The notes below the pieces were generated by a model, which saw only the letters and a list, made by a program, of their open reading frames with translations, did not search any database and was not told where the DNA came from. The position numbers and the translations under genes were made by a program. DNA of 64,000 bases from JANPBY01 sp963851405 (GTDB lineage: Bacteria > Actinomycetota > Actinomycetes > DATJPE01): NCBI GenBank assembly GCA_963851405.1, contig CAWKPB010000007.1, forward strand, positions 310,001 through 374,000. Direction: 5' to 3'. Each line of letters opens with the position of its first letter. Position 1 is the first letter of the stretch. Positions 53,861 to 62,348 of this stretch are shown one piece after another.

Positions 53861-55249
53861 TCAGCGCGTCGGGGGCACCAGGGCCGCCTCGATCGCCTCC
53901 AGGACGGTCGCGACCGGTCGTGCTCGGATGCCGGCGGGAGCGGCCCCCGAGTCGGGTGGCACTACAGCGTGGGTGAACCCGAGTCGGGCGGCCTCGCTGA
54001 GTCGTCGATTGACTGATGGGACGCCGCGGACTTCTCCAGCCAGCCCGACTTCGCCGACCGCCACCAGGCCACCTCTGACCGGCCGACCCAGGGCCGCCGA
54101 AGCCAGCGCGAGGGTGGCGGCGAGGTCAGCGGCCGGCTCGGTGGTGCGGACGCCGCCGACTGTGGACACGTAGACCTCCTGGTTGGACAGGTGGATCCCG
54201 CACCGCTGCTGAAGCACGGCGAGGAGAAGTGCGACGCGTGAGCTGTCCAGCCCGCCGGTCGTCCGTCGGGGGGAGCCGGCCTGGGACGGGACCACCAAGG
54301 CCTGGAGCTCGGCGCACAGCGGTCGGCGTCCCTCGAGGGTGACCGTCACCGAACTGCCCGGCACGGTCGAGGACAGCGCCGCGGAAAGGAACAGGCTGCT
54401 GGGGTCGGCCAGCCCGCGGATGCCCTCGTCGTCGAGCTCGAAACAGCCCACCTCATCCGCGGGGCCGTAGCGGTTCTTGGTGGCCCGGACCATCCGCAGC
54501 GAGGAGTGCCGATCTCCGTCGAAGCTCAAGACGACGTCCACGAGGTGTTCGAGTAGGCGTGGTCCGGCGATCGAACCGTCCTTGGTCACGTGACCCACGA
54601 GCACGGTGGGGATCCCCTGGGTCTTGGCCACCCGCGTCAGGGTGGCCGCGACCTCCCGCACCTGGGTGACACCACCGGCCGTGCCCTCGACTTCGGCTGA
54701 GGCGATGGTCTGGACCGAGTCGACGACGATCAGCGAGGGGCGGACGGCTTCGATGTGGCTCAGGACGGCCGCCAGGTCGGTCTCAGCGGCGAGGAACAGG
54801 TTGGGATCCAGGGCGCCGGTCCGGCCTGCTCGCAGGCGCACCTGGCCCACCGACTCCTCTCCGGTGACGTAGAGCGCAGGAGTCGCCGGGGAGGCGCAGC
54901 ACGCGGCCACTTCGAGCAGCAGGGTCGACTTGCCGACGCCAGGCTCACCGGCGAGGAGCACGACCCCGCCGGGCACCAGGCCGCCGCCCAGGACTCGATC
55001 CAGCTCGTCGACCCCGGTGGGTCGAGCCATCGTCTGATCGACGGCGACCTCGGGGATGCGCTGGGCCGGAGCCGAGACCGGTCCGGGCTCCAGGGTCCGC
55101 CCCCCGGGTGCGCCCACCTCTGAGACCGAGCCCCACGCCTGGCACTCGCCGCAGCGGCCGACCCACTTCGTGGTCTGCCACCCGCACTCGGTGCAACGCA
55201 GAGGAGCGACCGCTCGGGTCGAGGTGCTGCGGCTGGTGGATCGGGCCAT
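53861..55249 (-). CDS. radA: DNA repair protein RadA (Sms)
   Basis: 462 residues. Branch-migration ATPase of recombination. N-terminal zinc finger with two C-x2-C pairs (CTECGW and CGECQAW), Walker A GEPGVGKST, the RadA-specific KNRYG motif (ATKNRYGPADEVG), and a Lon-like C-terminal domain. RadA can inhibit DisA in Bacillus and mycobacteria; the pair is adjacent here. ATG 55249 follows TAGGGT by 6 bases. Confidence 0.96.
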   Translation of the reverse strand: MARSTSRSTSTRAVAPLRCTECGWQTTKWVGRCGECQAWGSVSEVGAPGGRTLEPGPVSAPAQRIPEVAVDQTMARPTGVDELDRVLGGGLVPGGVVLLAGEPGVGKSTLLLEVAACCASPATPALYVTGEESVGQVRLRAGRTGALDPNLFLAAETDLAAVLSHIEAVRPSLIVVDSVQTIASAEVEGTAGGVTQVREVAATLTRVAKTQGIPTVLVGHVTKDGSIAGPRLLEHLVDVVLSFDGDRHSSLRMVRATKNRYGPADEVGCFELDDEGIRGLADPSSLFLSAALSSTVPGSSVTVTLEGRRPLCAELQALVVPSQAGSPRRTTGGLDSSRVALLLAVLQQRCGIHLSNQEVYVSTVGGVRTTEPAADLAATLALASAALGRPVRGGLVAVGEVGLAGEVRGVPSVNRRLSEAARLGFTHAVVPPDSGAAPAGIRARPVATVLEAIEAALVPPTR

Positions 55250-55261
55250 GTCCGGACCCTA
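55250..55261 (-). promoter_or_regulatory. Predicted leaderless -10 box (radA)
   Basis: On the minus strand TAGGGT (55261-55256), then 6 bases to ATG 55249. Confidence 0.55.
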
Positions 55262-55301
55262 CGGGCGGACACCGACGATCCTTGTGACCCTCGCGGTTGG
55301 G

Positions 55302-56573
55302 TCAGGCGCGCAGCAGCACGAGGACGAGCGCCCGCGCCACATCGGCCAGCTCCTCGAGGCGGACCTGCTCGAGCGGGCCGTGGGCGTAACGGACCTCACC
55401 CGGGCCAAGATGCAACGCGGGGATCCCCGCTCCGTTGTAGAGCCGAAGGTCACTGCCGTACGGCGCTCCGCGATGTCTCGGCGGCGGTCCGTCGGTCACG
55501 TCGACCCAGGCCTGCCCGACGACGTCCAGAAAGGGATCACCGGCTGGGAACTGACCGCTCGCGAACTGGCCGCCCGACCATTCGACGACCACCGGGTGGT
55601 CGCGAAGCCACGGGTCGCCCTCGCAGGCTTGCTGGATGCACGACTCGAACGCGGCTCGGGCTTCGGCCAGGTCCTCTCCCAGCGCGACGCCGTACCGGCC
55701 CTCGGCTGTGAGCCGGTCGGGGACGCTGCTGGACCAGTCACCAGCCTGGAGGCGTCCGACCATCAGCGGATAGGCGATGGGGTACTCCGCCATCACGGGG
55801 TCCACGTGTTCGTTGCGGCCGGCCTCAAGTCGTTGCAGGGCCTGGTGAATCGGGATGAATGCATCGATGGCGCTGACGCCTTCATACCGGGTGCTCCCGT
55901 GGGTGGCCAGACCCTCGATGGTCAAGGTGAACGTGAGCGCACCACCGGTAGCCGTGATGATCGTGCCGCTGGTGGGTTCGGTGATCACGCAGGCCCGACC
56001 GGTGTGCCCGCGGCGCAGGGTTGCGAAGGCACCCAGGCCCCCGTCCTCCTCACCGATCACGCTGTGGATCGCCACCCGACCCGGAAGGGTGACGCCAGAC
56101 GTGAGTACGGCTTCGAGAGCGATCAGGTTGGCCACGGCCCCGGCCTTCATGTCACATGCCCCGCGGCCGTACATCACGCCCTCGGCCAGGCGCGCCGTGA
56201 ATGGGTCGCTCTCCCACAAGGACAGATCCCCGGGCGGTACGACGTCGAGGTGTCCCTGCAGGACCACCCGCGGAATCTCTTCGTCCGGCCCCGGGGTGAC
56301 GCCGACGAGGCCCCACGCTTCTTCTCGCGGTGCCTCGGTGCCGGGGAAGTCCGGGTCAGTGCGGAGCGCGTCGAGGTCACACGACCAGAGGTCGACGTCG
56401 AGACCCAGCCGCCGCAGATGCTCGGCGAACCATCGCTGGGCCTCGCCCTCGGCGGCCGACCCGGTGATGCTCGGGATCGCGATGAGTTCGGCCAGGCGCG
56501 GACCCCAGGTGCGCTCACCGAGGTCCTCGAGGGCGTTCAGCGCACGTCGCTCGTCGGCGGTGAGATCGGCCAC
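55302..56573 (-). CDS. M20 family metallopeptidase, ArgE/DapE type
   Basis: 423 residues. Metal ligands in VLQGHLDVVPPG (His and Asp) and YGRGACDMKAG, catalytic Glu in VIGEEDGGLGAF, and a dimerisation domain around LATHGSTRYEGVSA. Hydrolyses an N-acyl amino acid or dipeptide-like amide; substrate not evident. GTG 56573 is 11 bases after the DDAH stop; TTG 56597 overlaps that stop and is the alternative. Operon with DDAH; radA follows in the same direction after 52 bases but has its own promoter. Confidence 0.86.
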   Translation of the reverse strand: MADLTADERRALNALEDLGERTWGPRLAELIAIPSITGSAAEGEAQRWFAEHLRRLGLDVDLWSCDLDALRTDPDFPGTEAPREEAWGLVGVTPGPDEEIPRVVLQGHLDVVPPGDLSLWESDPFTARLAEGVMYGRGACDMKAGAVANLIALEAVLTSGVTLPGRVAIHSVIGEEDGGLGAFATLRRGHTGRACVITEPTSGTIITATGGALTFTLTIEGLATHGSTRYEGVSAIDAFIPIHQALQRLEAGRNEHVDPVMAEYPIAYPLMVGRLQAGDWSSSVPDRLTAEGRYGVALGEDLAEARAAFESCIQQACEGDPWLRDHPVVVEWSGGQFASGQFPAGDPFLDVVGQAWVDVTDGPPPRHRGAPYGSDLRLYNGAGIPALHLGPGEVRYAHGPLEQVRLEELADVARALVLVLLRA

Positions 56574-56584
56574 GTCGCGGGTGG

Positions 56585-57439
56585 TCAGGCTCGCCAAAGC
56601 GGTTGGGTCAGGCAGGTCGGCCCGCCGTCACCCTTGACCGCCACCTCGCTGCCATCGAAGAGGTGGACCTTCACCCCGGCCTGGTTGAGAGCGGTTTCGA
56701 CCTCCGCGTTGCCGGCCGCGAGGACCACCTCGCCCGGAGCGACGGCCAAGATGTTGGCGCCCTGCGTCAGCATCTCCGACTCGCTGACCGTGATGCGGCG
56801 GATGCCCCGTTGTTCCAGCAACTCGATGAGGGGCACCGGCGCGAGCGGCTCGTAGACCACGGCGAGGTCGTGATCGATGGGTGACAGGACGCTCATCAGG
56901 TGGAGGACGGCCTCTGGCCCTTCGTAGTGCGGCAGGTCGAAGGACAGCACCGTGACGCCGCGCGGCTGCATCAGTTCGCGGAGTTGGCTGATCGCCGCGG
57001 CGTTCGTCCGGTAGCCACGTCCGACCAGCAGGGTGCGCTCGTCGAGCCACACCTTGTCGCCGCCATCTGAGTAGGCCGGGGCGGTCAGTTCACCGAGTAC
57101 GGGTACGCCGAAGCTCTCGAAGGCCGTACGCATGGCCGCCGGCTCTGGGGCCCGCACGGGCTTGCGCATGCGCAGGAGCACGGCGCCGTACGGCGTCATG
57201 ATCGCCGGGTCGTGGGTGTAGACGGCGTCGACGAGGCCGTCGACCGGGTCGGCCACCAGCACGTCCGCGCCGAGCGACTCGAGCAGCCCGATGAAGCCGG
57301 CGTGCTGGGTCAGCAGGAGGTCGCGGTCCGGCTCACGCCATCCGGCGTCACCCACGAAATCACCGACGGTCGTGGGGGTTCGGACGAGGACCGTCCGGAG
57401 CGTGGACACCATGTCGGGCGTACCCCAGGTCTGCGTCAT
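56585..57439 (-). CDS. Dimethylarginine dimethylaminohydrolase / amidinotransferase family protein
   Basis: 284 residues. Guanidino-group hydrolase fold: YTHDPAI, SDGGDKVWLDERTLLVGRG with the catalytic Asp/Glu region, a His in VLHLMSVLS and the nucleophile Cys276 in GGPTCLTQPLW. Related enzymes convert methylarginines or arginine to citrulline. It is closer to DDAH than to arginine deiminase by size. ATG 57439 follows TAGCGT by 8 bases. Forms an operon with the M20 gene. Confidence 0.86.
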   Translation of the reverse strand: MTQTWGTPDMVSTLRTVLVRTPTTVGDFVGDAGWREPDRDLLLTQHAGFIGLLESLGADVLVADPVDGLVDAVYTHDPAIMTPYGAVLLRMRKPVRAPEPAAMRTAFESFGVPVLGELTAPAYSDGGDKVWLDERTLLVGRGYRTNAAAISQLRELMQPRGVTVLSFDLPHYEGPEAVLHLMSVLSPIDHDLAVVYEPLAPVPLIELLEQRGIRRITVSESEMLTQGANILAVAPGEVVLAAGNAEVETALNQAGVKVHLFDGSEVAVKGDGGPTCLTQPLWRA

Positions 57440-57453
57440 ACCGCGTGACGCTA
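57440..57453 (-). promoter_or_regulatory. Predicted leaderless -10 box (DDAH-like gene)
   Basis: On the minus strand TAGCGT (57453-57448), then 8 bases to ATG 57439. Confidence 0.5.
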
Positions 57454-57563
57454 GCGCGCAGCGGGCGTGGCCAGCCAGCCGCCCACCGCCCCCGCCGCCG
57501 AATGTCGAGAACCGGCCCGTTCCGTCGCACCATTCGGGCGCTTTCCCAGCACTCGTTGGCGAA

Positions 57564-58310
57564 CTACCCCGTTGCGGGTGGGGGATCGGCGGGATGCGGC
57601 GCGACCATGGGCATCCGAGCGAGGTGGGTCTCGCAGTGGCCGACCAGTTCGCCGTACGCCCTGGGTCCCATCAGCGCCGTGAGCTCGGCGGAGTTCGAGA
57701 CGTAGACCGGCTCCAGCCCGACATGTGCTTCCGTCGCACCTGAGCAATACCACTCCAGGTCGTGTCCGCCCGAGCCCCAGCCCCGCCGGTCGTACTCCGC
57801 GATCGTCACCACGAGCACCTCGGTGTCGTCGTGGCGAGTGACTCGCTCGAACGTTCGCCGGATCGGCAGCTGCCAGCACACGTCCGGCTTGGTCTCCACG
57901 AAGTGCACGCCCATGCGTTCGGCGTACCCATGCAGAGCGCAGCCGGGCCCTTTGGCGAAGTCGGCGCGATTCAAGAAGACGCAGCCGCCGTCGACGACGC
58001 GCGTCTTGCGGGCGCCCTCTTCGTCCTTCTCGGTGAGCTTCTTGGTTCCGTGGTACTGCCATTCGTCCGGGCGCAGCTTCTTCGCGTGCGCCAGCACTCG
58101 CTTCTCGTCAGCCTTGTCGGCGAAGTGGGCCCCGAGCGTGCAGCAGCCGTCGTCTGGGCGCCCGGCGATGACCCCCCGACAGCCGGACCCGAAGATGCAC
58201 GTCCAGCGAGAAGTCAGCCAGGTGAGGTCGCAGCGGAAGACCTGGCCCGCTTCTGCGGGATCAGGGAACTCCACCCACGCGCGGGGGAAGTCCAAGGAGA
58301 CCTCAGGCAC
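57564..58310 (-). CDS. Cys-rich protein, YkgJ/DUF3109-like
   Basis: 248 residues. The spacing of cysteines (FRCDLTW, CIFGSGCRG, DDGCCTLG, GGCVFLNR, GPGCALHGYAE, KPDVCWQLPIR) resembles the YkgJ/DUF3109 group, thought to bind zinc or an iron-sulfur cluster. No signal peptide. The first GTG (58316) directly abuts a TAGGGT box, whereas GTG 58310 lies 6 bases from it, so 58310 is chosen. Function unknown. Confidence 0.65.
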   Translation of the reverse strand: MPEVSLDFPRAWVEFPDPAEAGQVFRCDLTWLTSRWTCIFGSGCRGVIAGRPDDGCCTLGAHFADKADEKRVLAHAKKLRPDEWQYHGTKKLTEKDEEGARKTRVVDGGCVFLNRADFAKGPGCALHGYAERMGVHFVETKPDVCWQLPIRRTFERVTRHDDTEVLVVTIAEYDRRGWGSGGHDLEWYCSGATEAHVGLEPVYVSNSAELTALMGPRAYGELVGHCETHLARMPMVAPHPADPPPATG

Positions 58311-58322
58311 TCGCACACCCTA
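58311..58322 (-). promoter_or_regulatory. Predicted leaderless -10 box (Cys-rich protein gene)
   Basis: On the minus strand TAGGGT (58322-58317), then 6 bases to GTG 58310. Confidence 0.5.
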
Positions 58323-58376
58323 GGTCCGGACCGCGCTCCGGCGGACACGCGGTCTCTGGCCAGGCTGTCGTTCGAC

Positions 58377-59396
58377 TCAGCCGAACAGCGCGCTGTAGCC
58401 GTTGAGAGCCGGCTGCCCCCCAAGGTGGGCGAACAGTACGGTCGACGTGCGGTCGATCTCCGCACTGGACACCAGGTCGATCAGGGCGGCCATGGACTTG
58501 CCCTCATAGACCGGGTCGGTGATCAGGCCCTCTTGCCTGGCCGCGAGCCGCATGGCCGACAGGGTCTGCTCGTCGGGGATCCCGTAGATGCCGGCGTGGT
58601 AGCGCTCGTCGAGCTCGATGTCTTCGACGCCGATCTCCCGTTGGACGCCCAACAGCGCCGCCGTTCCTTGGGCGATTCGCCGCACCTGGTCGCGGGTCTC
58701 GATCGGCTTGGCCGATGCATCGATGCCAAGGACGCGCCGCGGCCGCGAACCGGACTCCTGGAGCGCTGCGAATCCGGCCACCATCCCGGCCTGGGTGCTC
58801 CCGGTGACCGAGCACACGATGATCGTGTCGAAGAAGACCCCCAGGTCACGTTCCTGGGCCTCGACCTCAGCCGCCCATCCGGCGAAGCCAAGGCCGCCCA
58901 GCCGGTGGTCTGAGGCGCCCGCGGGGATGGCGTACGGCTGTCCGCCCGCCGCCTCGATGTCAGCGAGCGCCTGCTCCCAGCTCGGTTTGAAGCCGATGCC
59001 GAACCCGTCCTGCACCAGGCGCACGTCGGCACCCATGAGCCGGGAAAGCAGGATGTTGCCGACTCGGTCATAGACGGCGTCTGGCCAGTCCACCCAGGAC
59101 TCTTGCACCAACACGCAGCCCAGCCCGAGTCGGGCAGCGACCGCCGCGACGGCTCGGGTGTGGTTGGACTGAACCCCACCGATCGAGACCAGGGTGTCGC
59201 ACCCGGTGTCGATCGCCTCGGCCGCGAGGTACTCGAGCTTGCGGACCTTGTTGCCACCGAACGCCAGCCCGGAGTTGCAGTCCTCGCGTTTGGCCCAGAC
59301 GGAGGCGCCGCCGAGATGAGCCGTCAGTCGTTCCAGCGGGTGCACCGGAGAAGGCCCGAACAGCAGGGGGACCCGTCGATAGTCAGCGAGAGCCAC
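58377..59396 (-). CDS. acdS: 1-aminocyclopropane-1-carboxylate deaminase
   Basis: 339 residues. PLP enzyme that splits ACC, the plant ethylene precursor, into 2-oxobutanoate and ammonia. Nearly motif-for-motif like Pseudomonas AcdS: WAKREDCNSGLAFGGNK with the PLP Lys50, SIGGVQSNHTRAVAAVAA, VYDRVGNILLSRLMGADVRL and VCSVTGSTQAGMV. Glu298 in VYEGKS and Leu325 in AHLGG match Glu295 and Leu322, the residues that separate ACC deaminase from D-cysteine desulfhydrase. GTG 59396 has GAGGA upstream. Confidence 0.93.
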   Translation of the reverse strand: MALADYRRVPLLFGPSPVHPLERLTAHLGGASVWAKREDCNSGLAFGGNKVRKLEYLAAEAIDTGCDTLVSIGGVQSNHTRAVAAVAARLGLGCVLVQESWVDWPDAVYDRVGNILLSRLMGADVRLVQDGFGIGFKPSWEQALADIEAAGGQPYAIPAGASDHRLGGLGFAGWAAEVEAQERDLGVFFDTIIVCSVTGSTQAGMVAGFAALQESGSRPRRVLGIDASAKPIETRDQVRRIAQGTAALLGVQREIGVEDIELDERYHAGIYGIPDEQTLSAMRLAARQEGLITDPVYEGKSMAALIDLVSSAEIDRTSTVLFAHLGGQPALNGYSALFG

Positions 59397-59414
59397 GGCT
59401 GGTCCTCAGCTGCC

Positions 59415-59888
59415 CTAACCGCGCTTGATGTAGCCGGTTTTCGGGACCAGGCCTCCTTGGGGCGTGTAATCGTCGACGTAGGACTCGGTGACCTTCACGG
59501 CTCCGCCCAGTCCTTTGAGGCACGAGCGCGGGATCTTCGCCGTCCACAGACCCTTGGCCGTTGCGTACTTGAGGGAGAAGTCGGAGCACTTCTTGATGGT
59601 GTCGCCCTTGACCAGGCTCTTTCCCCAGACGGCCCCTGGGTAGCAGCCACCGTCGATCGCGTACCGCGTGCCGTCCCGGTCGCGGAACTTCACCGTCAGG
59701 TACTTGATGGAGCACGTGCCACCAGGGGCCTTCAACTTGAACACCAGGTTGCTGTTGCCGTTCTTGATGACCAGCTTCTTGTAGCTGCCGGTGCCCGCCA
59801 CCTTCTCTGTGGCGGCTTGTGCCGGCGGTCCGAACGCGAGCAGCGGTACTGCCAGTGCCAGGGCGGCGATGGTGAGAACGCGACGCAT
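59415..59888 (-). CDS. Small secreted protein, four Cys
   Basis: 157 residues. Signal peptide (MRRVLTIAALALAVPLLAFG, cleavage near AQAATEK) and a mature Lys/Gly-rich beta-type domain with four Cys (TCSIK, GCYPG, KCSDF, SCLKG) likely in two disulfides. No family recognised. ATG 59888 follows GAGGGGGA. The gene is 18 bases upstream of acdS on the same strand, so they may be co-transcribed, although the functions look unrelated. Confidence 0.7.
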   Translation of the reverse strand: MRRVLTIAALALAVPLLAFGPPAQAATEKVAGTGSYKKLVIKNGNSNLVFKLKAPGGTCSIKYLTVKFRDRDGTRYAIDGGCYPGAVWGKSLVKGDTIKKCSDFSLKYATAKGLWTAKIPRSCLKGLGGAVKVTESYVDDYTPQGGLVPKTGYIKRG

Positions 59889-60021
59889 GGGTCCCCCTCG
59901 TGACAAGTCCATGTTCAGCACAGGACGGTTCGTCGCCTAGTAACTCAAGGGCCGGGACTGACGTCAACCCTTGGGCTGATCATGCGGTCCGTCGGATCCC
60001 GAGCAACCCCCGCGCCCTGAT

Positions 60022-60078
60022 CGAGTGCGGCGAAGGTGGCGCTTTGGGCCGCGAAAACGGTCCCTTTCGCGGCACTCG
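60022..60078. repeat. 57-bp palindromic element with two alternative hairpins
   Basis: Outer arms CGAGTGCGGCGAA (60022-60034) and TTCGCGGCACTCG (60066-60078) pair with one mismatch. Inner arms GCCGCGAAA (60048-60056) and TTTCGCGGC (60065-60073) pair perfectly around ACGGTCCC. Both use the same right arm, so only one can form at a time. It lies between divergent genes. Confidence 0.7.
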
Positions 60079-60126
60079 ACAAGGAGCGGGGGCTTGGGGG
60101 CGGCGCCCGGCGGCTGGGGGAGGCGG

Positions 60127-60138
60127 TAGCGTCCGACC
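60127..60138 (+). promoter_or_regulatory. Predicted leaderless -10 box (ppx)
   Basis: TAGCGT at 60127-60132, then 6 bases to ATG 60139. Confidence 0.55.
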
Positions 60139-61074
60139 ATGCGCCTTGGTGTGTTGGACGTCGGATCCAACACCGCCCACCTCCTGGTGGTGGACGCCCA
60201 CGTCGGGGCCCCACCGACGCCCGCTCACTCGATCAAACGCGAGCTGCGCCTCGCGGAACTGCTCGAAGACGACGGCAGCATCGGCCCAGCGGGAATCGAC
60301 AGCCTCGCGGCCTTCGTCAGCGAAGCGCTCGCCGAGGCCGAGGACAAGGGCGTCGAGGAGGTTTTCGGCTTCGCCACGTCAGCGATCAGGGACGCCCCGA
60401 ATGGCGAGCAGGCCCTGGCCCGCGTGGCGGCGGCATCTGGTGCCACGCTGGAGATCTTGTCCGGCGAAGAAGAGGCGCGGCTGACGTTTCTGGCCGCGCG
60501 GCGATGGTACGGCTGGTCCGCGGGCCGCCTGCTCGTCCTGGATATCGGGGGCGGGTCGCTGGAGGTGGCCTCCGGTCAGGACGAGGAGCCGGACGCCGCG
60601 TTCTCGGTCCAGCTCGGCGCTGGTCGGCTGACCCGCGAGTTCCTGCCCGAGGACCCCCCCGGTGCGCGGGCGGTCAAGGAGCTGCGCAAGCACGTACGCA
60701 CCTCGTTCGCCCGAGACCTCGGCAAGGTGACCCGGATGGGTCCCCCGGACCGGGTCGTCGGCACGTCGAAGACGTTCCGGTCCCTGGCGCGGATCGCGGG
60801 TGCGGCCCCGTCCACGGAGGGTCAGTACGTACGGCGGACCTTGAAGCACTCCGACGTCCAGGACTGGCTCCCTCGGCTGGCCGACATGTCCGAGAGCGAC
60901 CGCGCCGAACTCCCAGGTGTCTCGGGGGGCAGAGCGCGTCAGCTGGTCGCCGGGGCAGTCGTTGCCGATGCCGTGATGGATCTGCTCGAGATCGACAAGC
61001 TGGAGATCTGCCCCTGGGCGCTGCGTGAAGGCGTCATCCTCCGCCGGCTCGACCAGTTGCCTTCTCAGGCGTAG
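60139..61074 (+). CDS. ppx: Ppx/GppA exopolyphosphatase
   Basis: 311 residues, the short actinobacterial form (like Rv0496). ASKHA fold: phosphate-1 LGVLDVGSNTAHLLVVDA, FATSAIRDAPNG, ILSGEEEARLTFLA, and phosphate-2 LVLDIGGGSLEVA. Hydrolyses the end phosphates of polyphosphate and possibly pppGpp. Lacks the C-terminal HD domain of E. coli Ppx. Overlaps the convergent transporter gene by 10 bases. Confidence 0.93.
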   Translation: MRLGVLDVGSNTAHLLVVDAHVGAPPTPAHSIKRELRLAELLEDDGSIGPAGIDSLAAFVSEALAEAEDKGVEEVFGFATSAIRDAPNGEQALARVAAASGATLEILSGEEEARLTFLAARRWYGWSAGRLLVLDIGGGSLEVASGQDEEPDAAFSVQLGAGRLTREFLPEDPPGARAVKELRKHVRTSFARDLGKVTRMGPPDRVVGTSKTFRSLARIAGAAPSTEGQYVRRTLKHSDVQDWLPRLADMSESDRAELPGVSGGRARQLVAGAVVADAVMDLLEIDKLEICPWALREGVILRRLDQLPSQA

Positions 61075-62348
61075 CGCAGCAGCACGTACGGCACGCAGAT
61101 CAGGACCGAGAAGAACGCGACCGGGATACCGAACTTCGCGAACTCCTTGAAGGAGATCGGGTGCCCGTACTGGCGCGCCAACCCGACGACCACGATGTTG
61201 GCGCTGGCGCCCACGACGGTGGCGTTGCCGCCGAGGTCGGCCCCAAGAGCGAGGGACCACCAGACCCCGTCGTTGGCCGCGAGCGCCGGAGTCTGCGCAA
61301 TCAGTTCGGCCACCAGCGGGCTCATCGCCACGACGTAGGGGATGTTGTCGACCAACGCGGAGATGATGGCGGAGGCGACCAGCACGACGACCAGCGTCGC
61401 AGCGACGTTGCCGTCTGTGGTCTCGACCACCGCGTCGGCCAGAGTGTCGATGACTCCGGTCTTCACCAAGGCTCCGATCACGATGAAGATCCCGGCGAAG
61501 AACGCGAGGGTCTCCCATTCCACGGCCTTCAAGTACGACGCCGGCCCGGCCTTCGACAGCAGCACCATCAAGGCGGCGCCGGCCATCGCGACCACCGCGG
61601 GCTCGAGGTGGAGCGCCGAGTGGAGAACGAAGCCGACCATGACCAGCCCGAGTACGACCAGGCATCGCACGAGCAACGGCCCGTCGGTGATGGCGGCTCG
61701 CTGGTCCAGGTCATCCAACTGGTCACCCGCGCCGGTGGCATCGGCCAGGGCGGACCGGAACAGCCATCGCGTGAGGAGGACGTAGCCGATCAGGATGAGC
61801 AAGACGATCGGCCCCATATGGACCAGGAAATCGTTGAAGCTGAGGTCAGCCTTGCTGGCGATGATGATGTTGGGAGGGTCGCCGACCAGGGTGGCGGCGC
61901 CGCCGATGTTGGAAGCGAGCACTTCGGCGATGAGGACCGGCGCCGGGCGCATCCCGATCCGGTCGCAGACCAGCAACGTGACGGGTGCGATCAACACCAC
62001 CGTGGTCACGTTGTCGAGGAACGCCGAGGTCACGGCCGTCACGATCATCAGCAGGACGAGAACCGGGTACGGGCGGCCGCGGCCGCGTTTGACCGCCCAG
62101 ATGGCGAGGTACTCGAAGACCCCGGTGGGCCGCAGCACACCGACGATCACCATCATCGCCAGCAGCAGGAGCAGGACGTCCCAGGCGATGCCGGTCTCGC
62201 GGGAGAACAAAGCGTCGTCGGTCGTGACGATGCCTGCGACCAAGACGATGGCTGCCCCTCCGAGGGCAGCAGCGACCCGGTGCACCTTCTCCGTGGCCAG
62301 CAGGATGTAGACGGCGACGAAGATCGCCGCGGCGAACCACGCGGTCAC
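61065..62348 (-). CDS. ArsB/NhaD (IT superfamily) ion transporter
   Basis: 427 residues with about 11 membrane spans. SAFLDNVTTVVLIAPVTLLV and ASNIGGAATLVGDPPNIII are the paired ion-transporter motifs, repeated in the second half (SALVDNIPYVVAMSPLV and ALGADLGGNATVVGASANI). This repeat pattern marks NhaD Na+/H+ antiporters and ArsB-like pumps; the ion cannot be told. GTG 62348 overlaps the CBS gene stop, so the two are coupled. Confidence 0.9.
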   Translation of the reverse strand: MTAWFAAAIFVAVYILLATEKVHRVAAALGGAAIVLVAGIVTTDDALFSRETGIAWDVLLLLLAMMVIVGVLRPTGVFEYLAIWAVKRGRGRPYPVLVLLMIVTAVTSAFLDNVTTVVLIAPVTLLVCDRIGMRPAPVLIAEVLASNIGGAATLVGDPPNIIIASKADLSFNDFLVHMGPIVLLILIGYVLLTRWLFRSALADATGAGDQLDDLDQRAAITDGPLLVRCLVVLGLVMVGFVLHSALHLEPAVVAMAGAALMVLLSKAGPASYLKAVEWETLAFFAGIFIVIGALVKTGVIDTLADAVVETTDGNVAATLVVVLVASAIISALVDNIPYVVAMSPLVAELIAQTPALAANDGVWWSLALGADLGGNATVVGASANIVVVGLARQYGHPISFKEFAKFGIPVAFFSVLICVPYVLLRYA

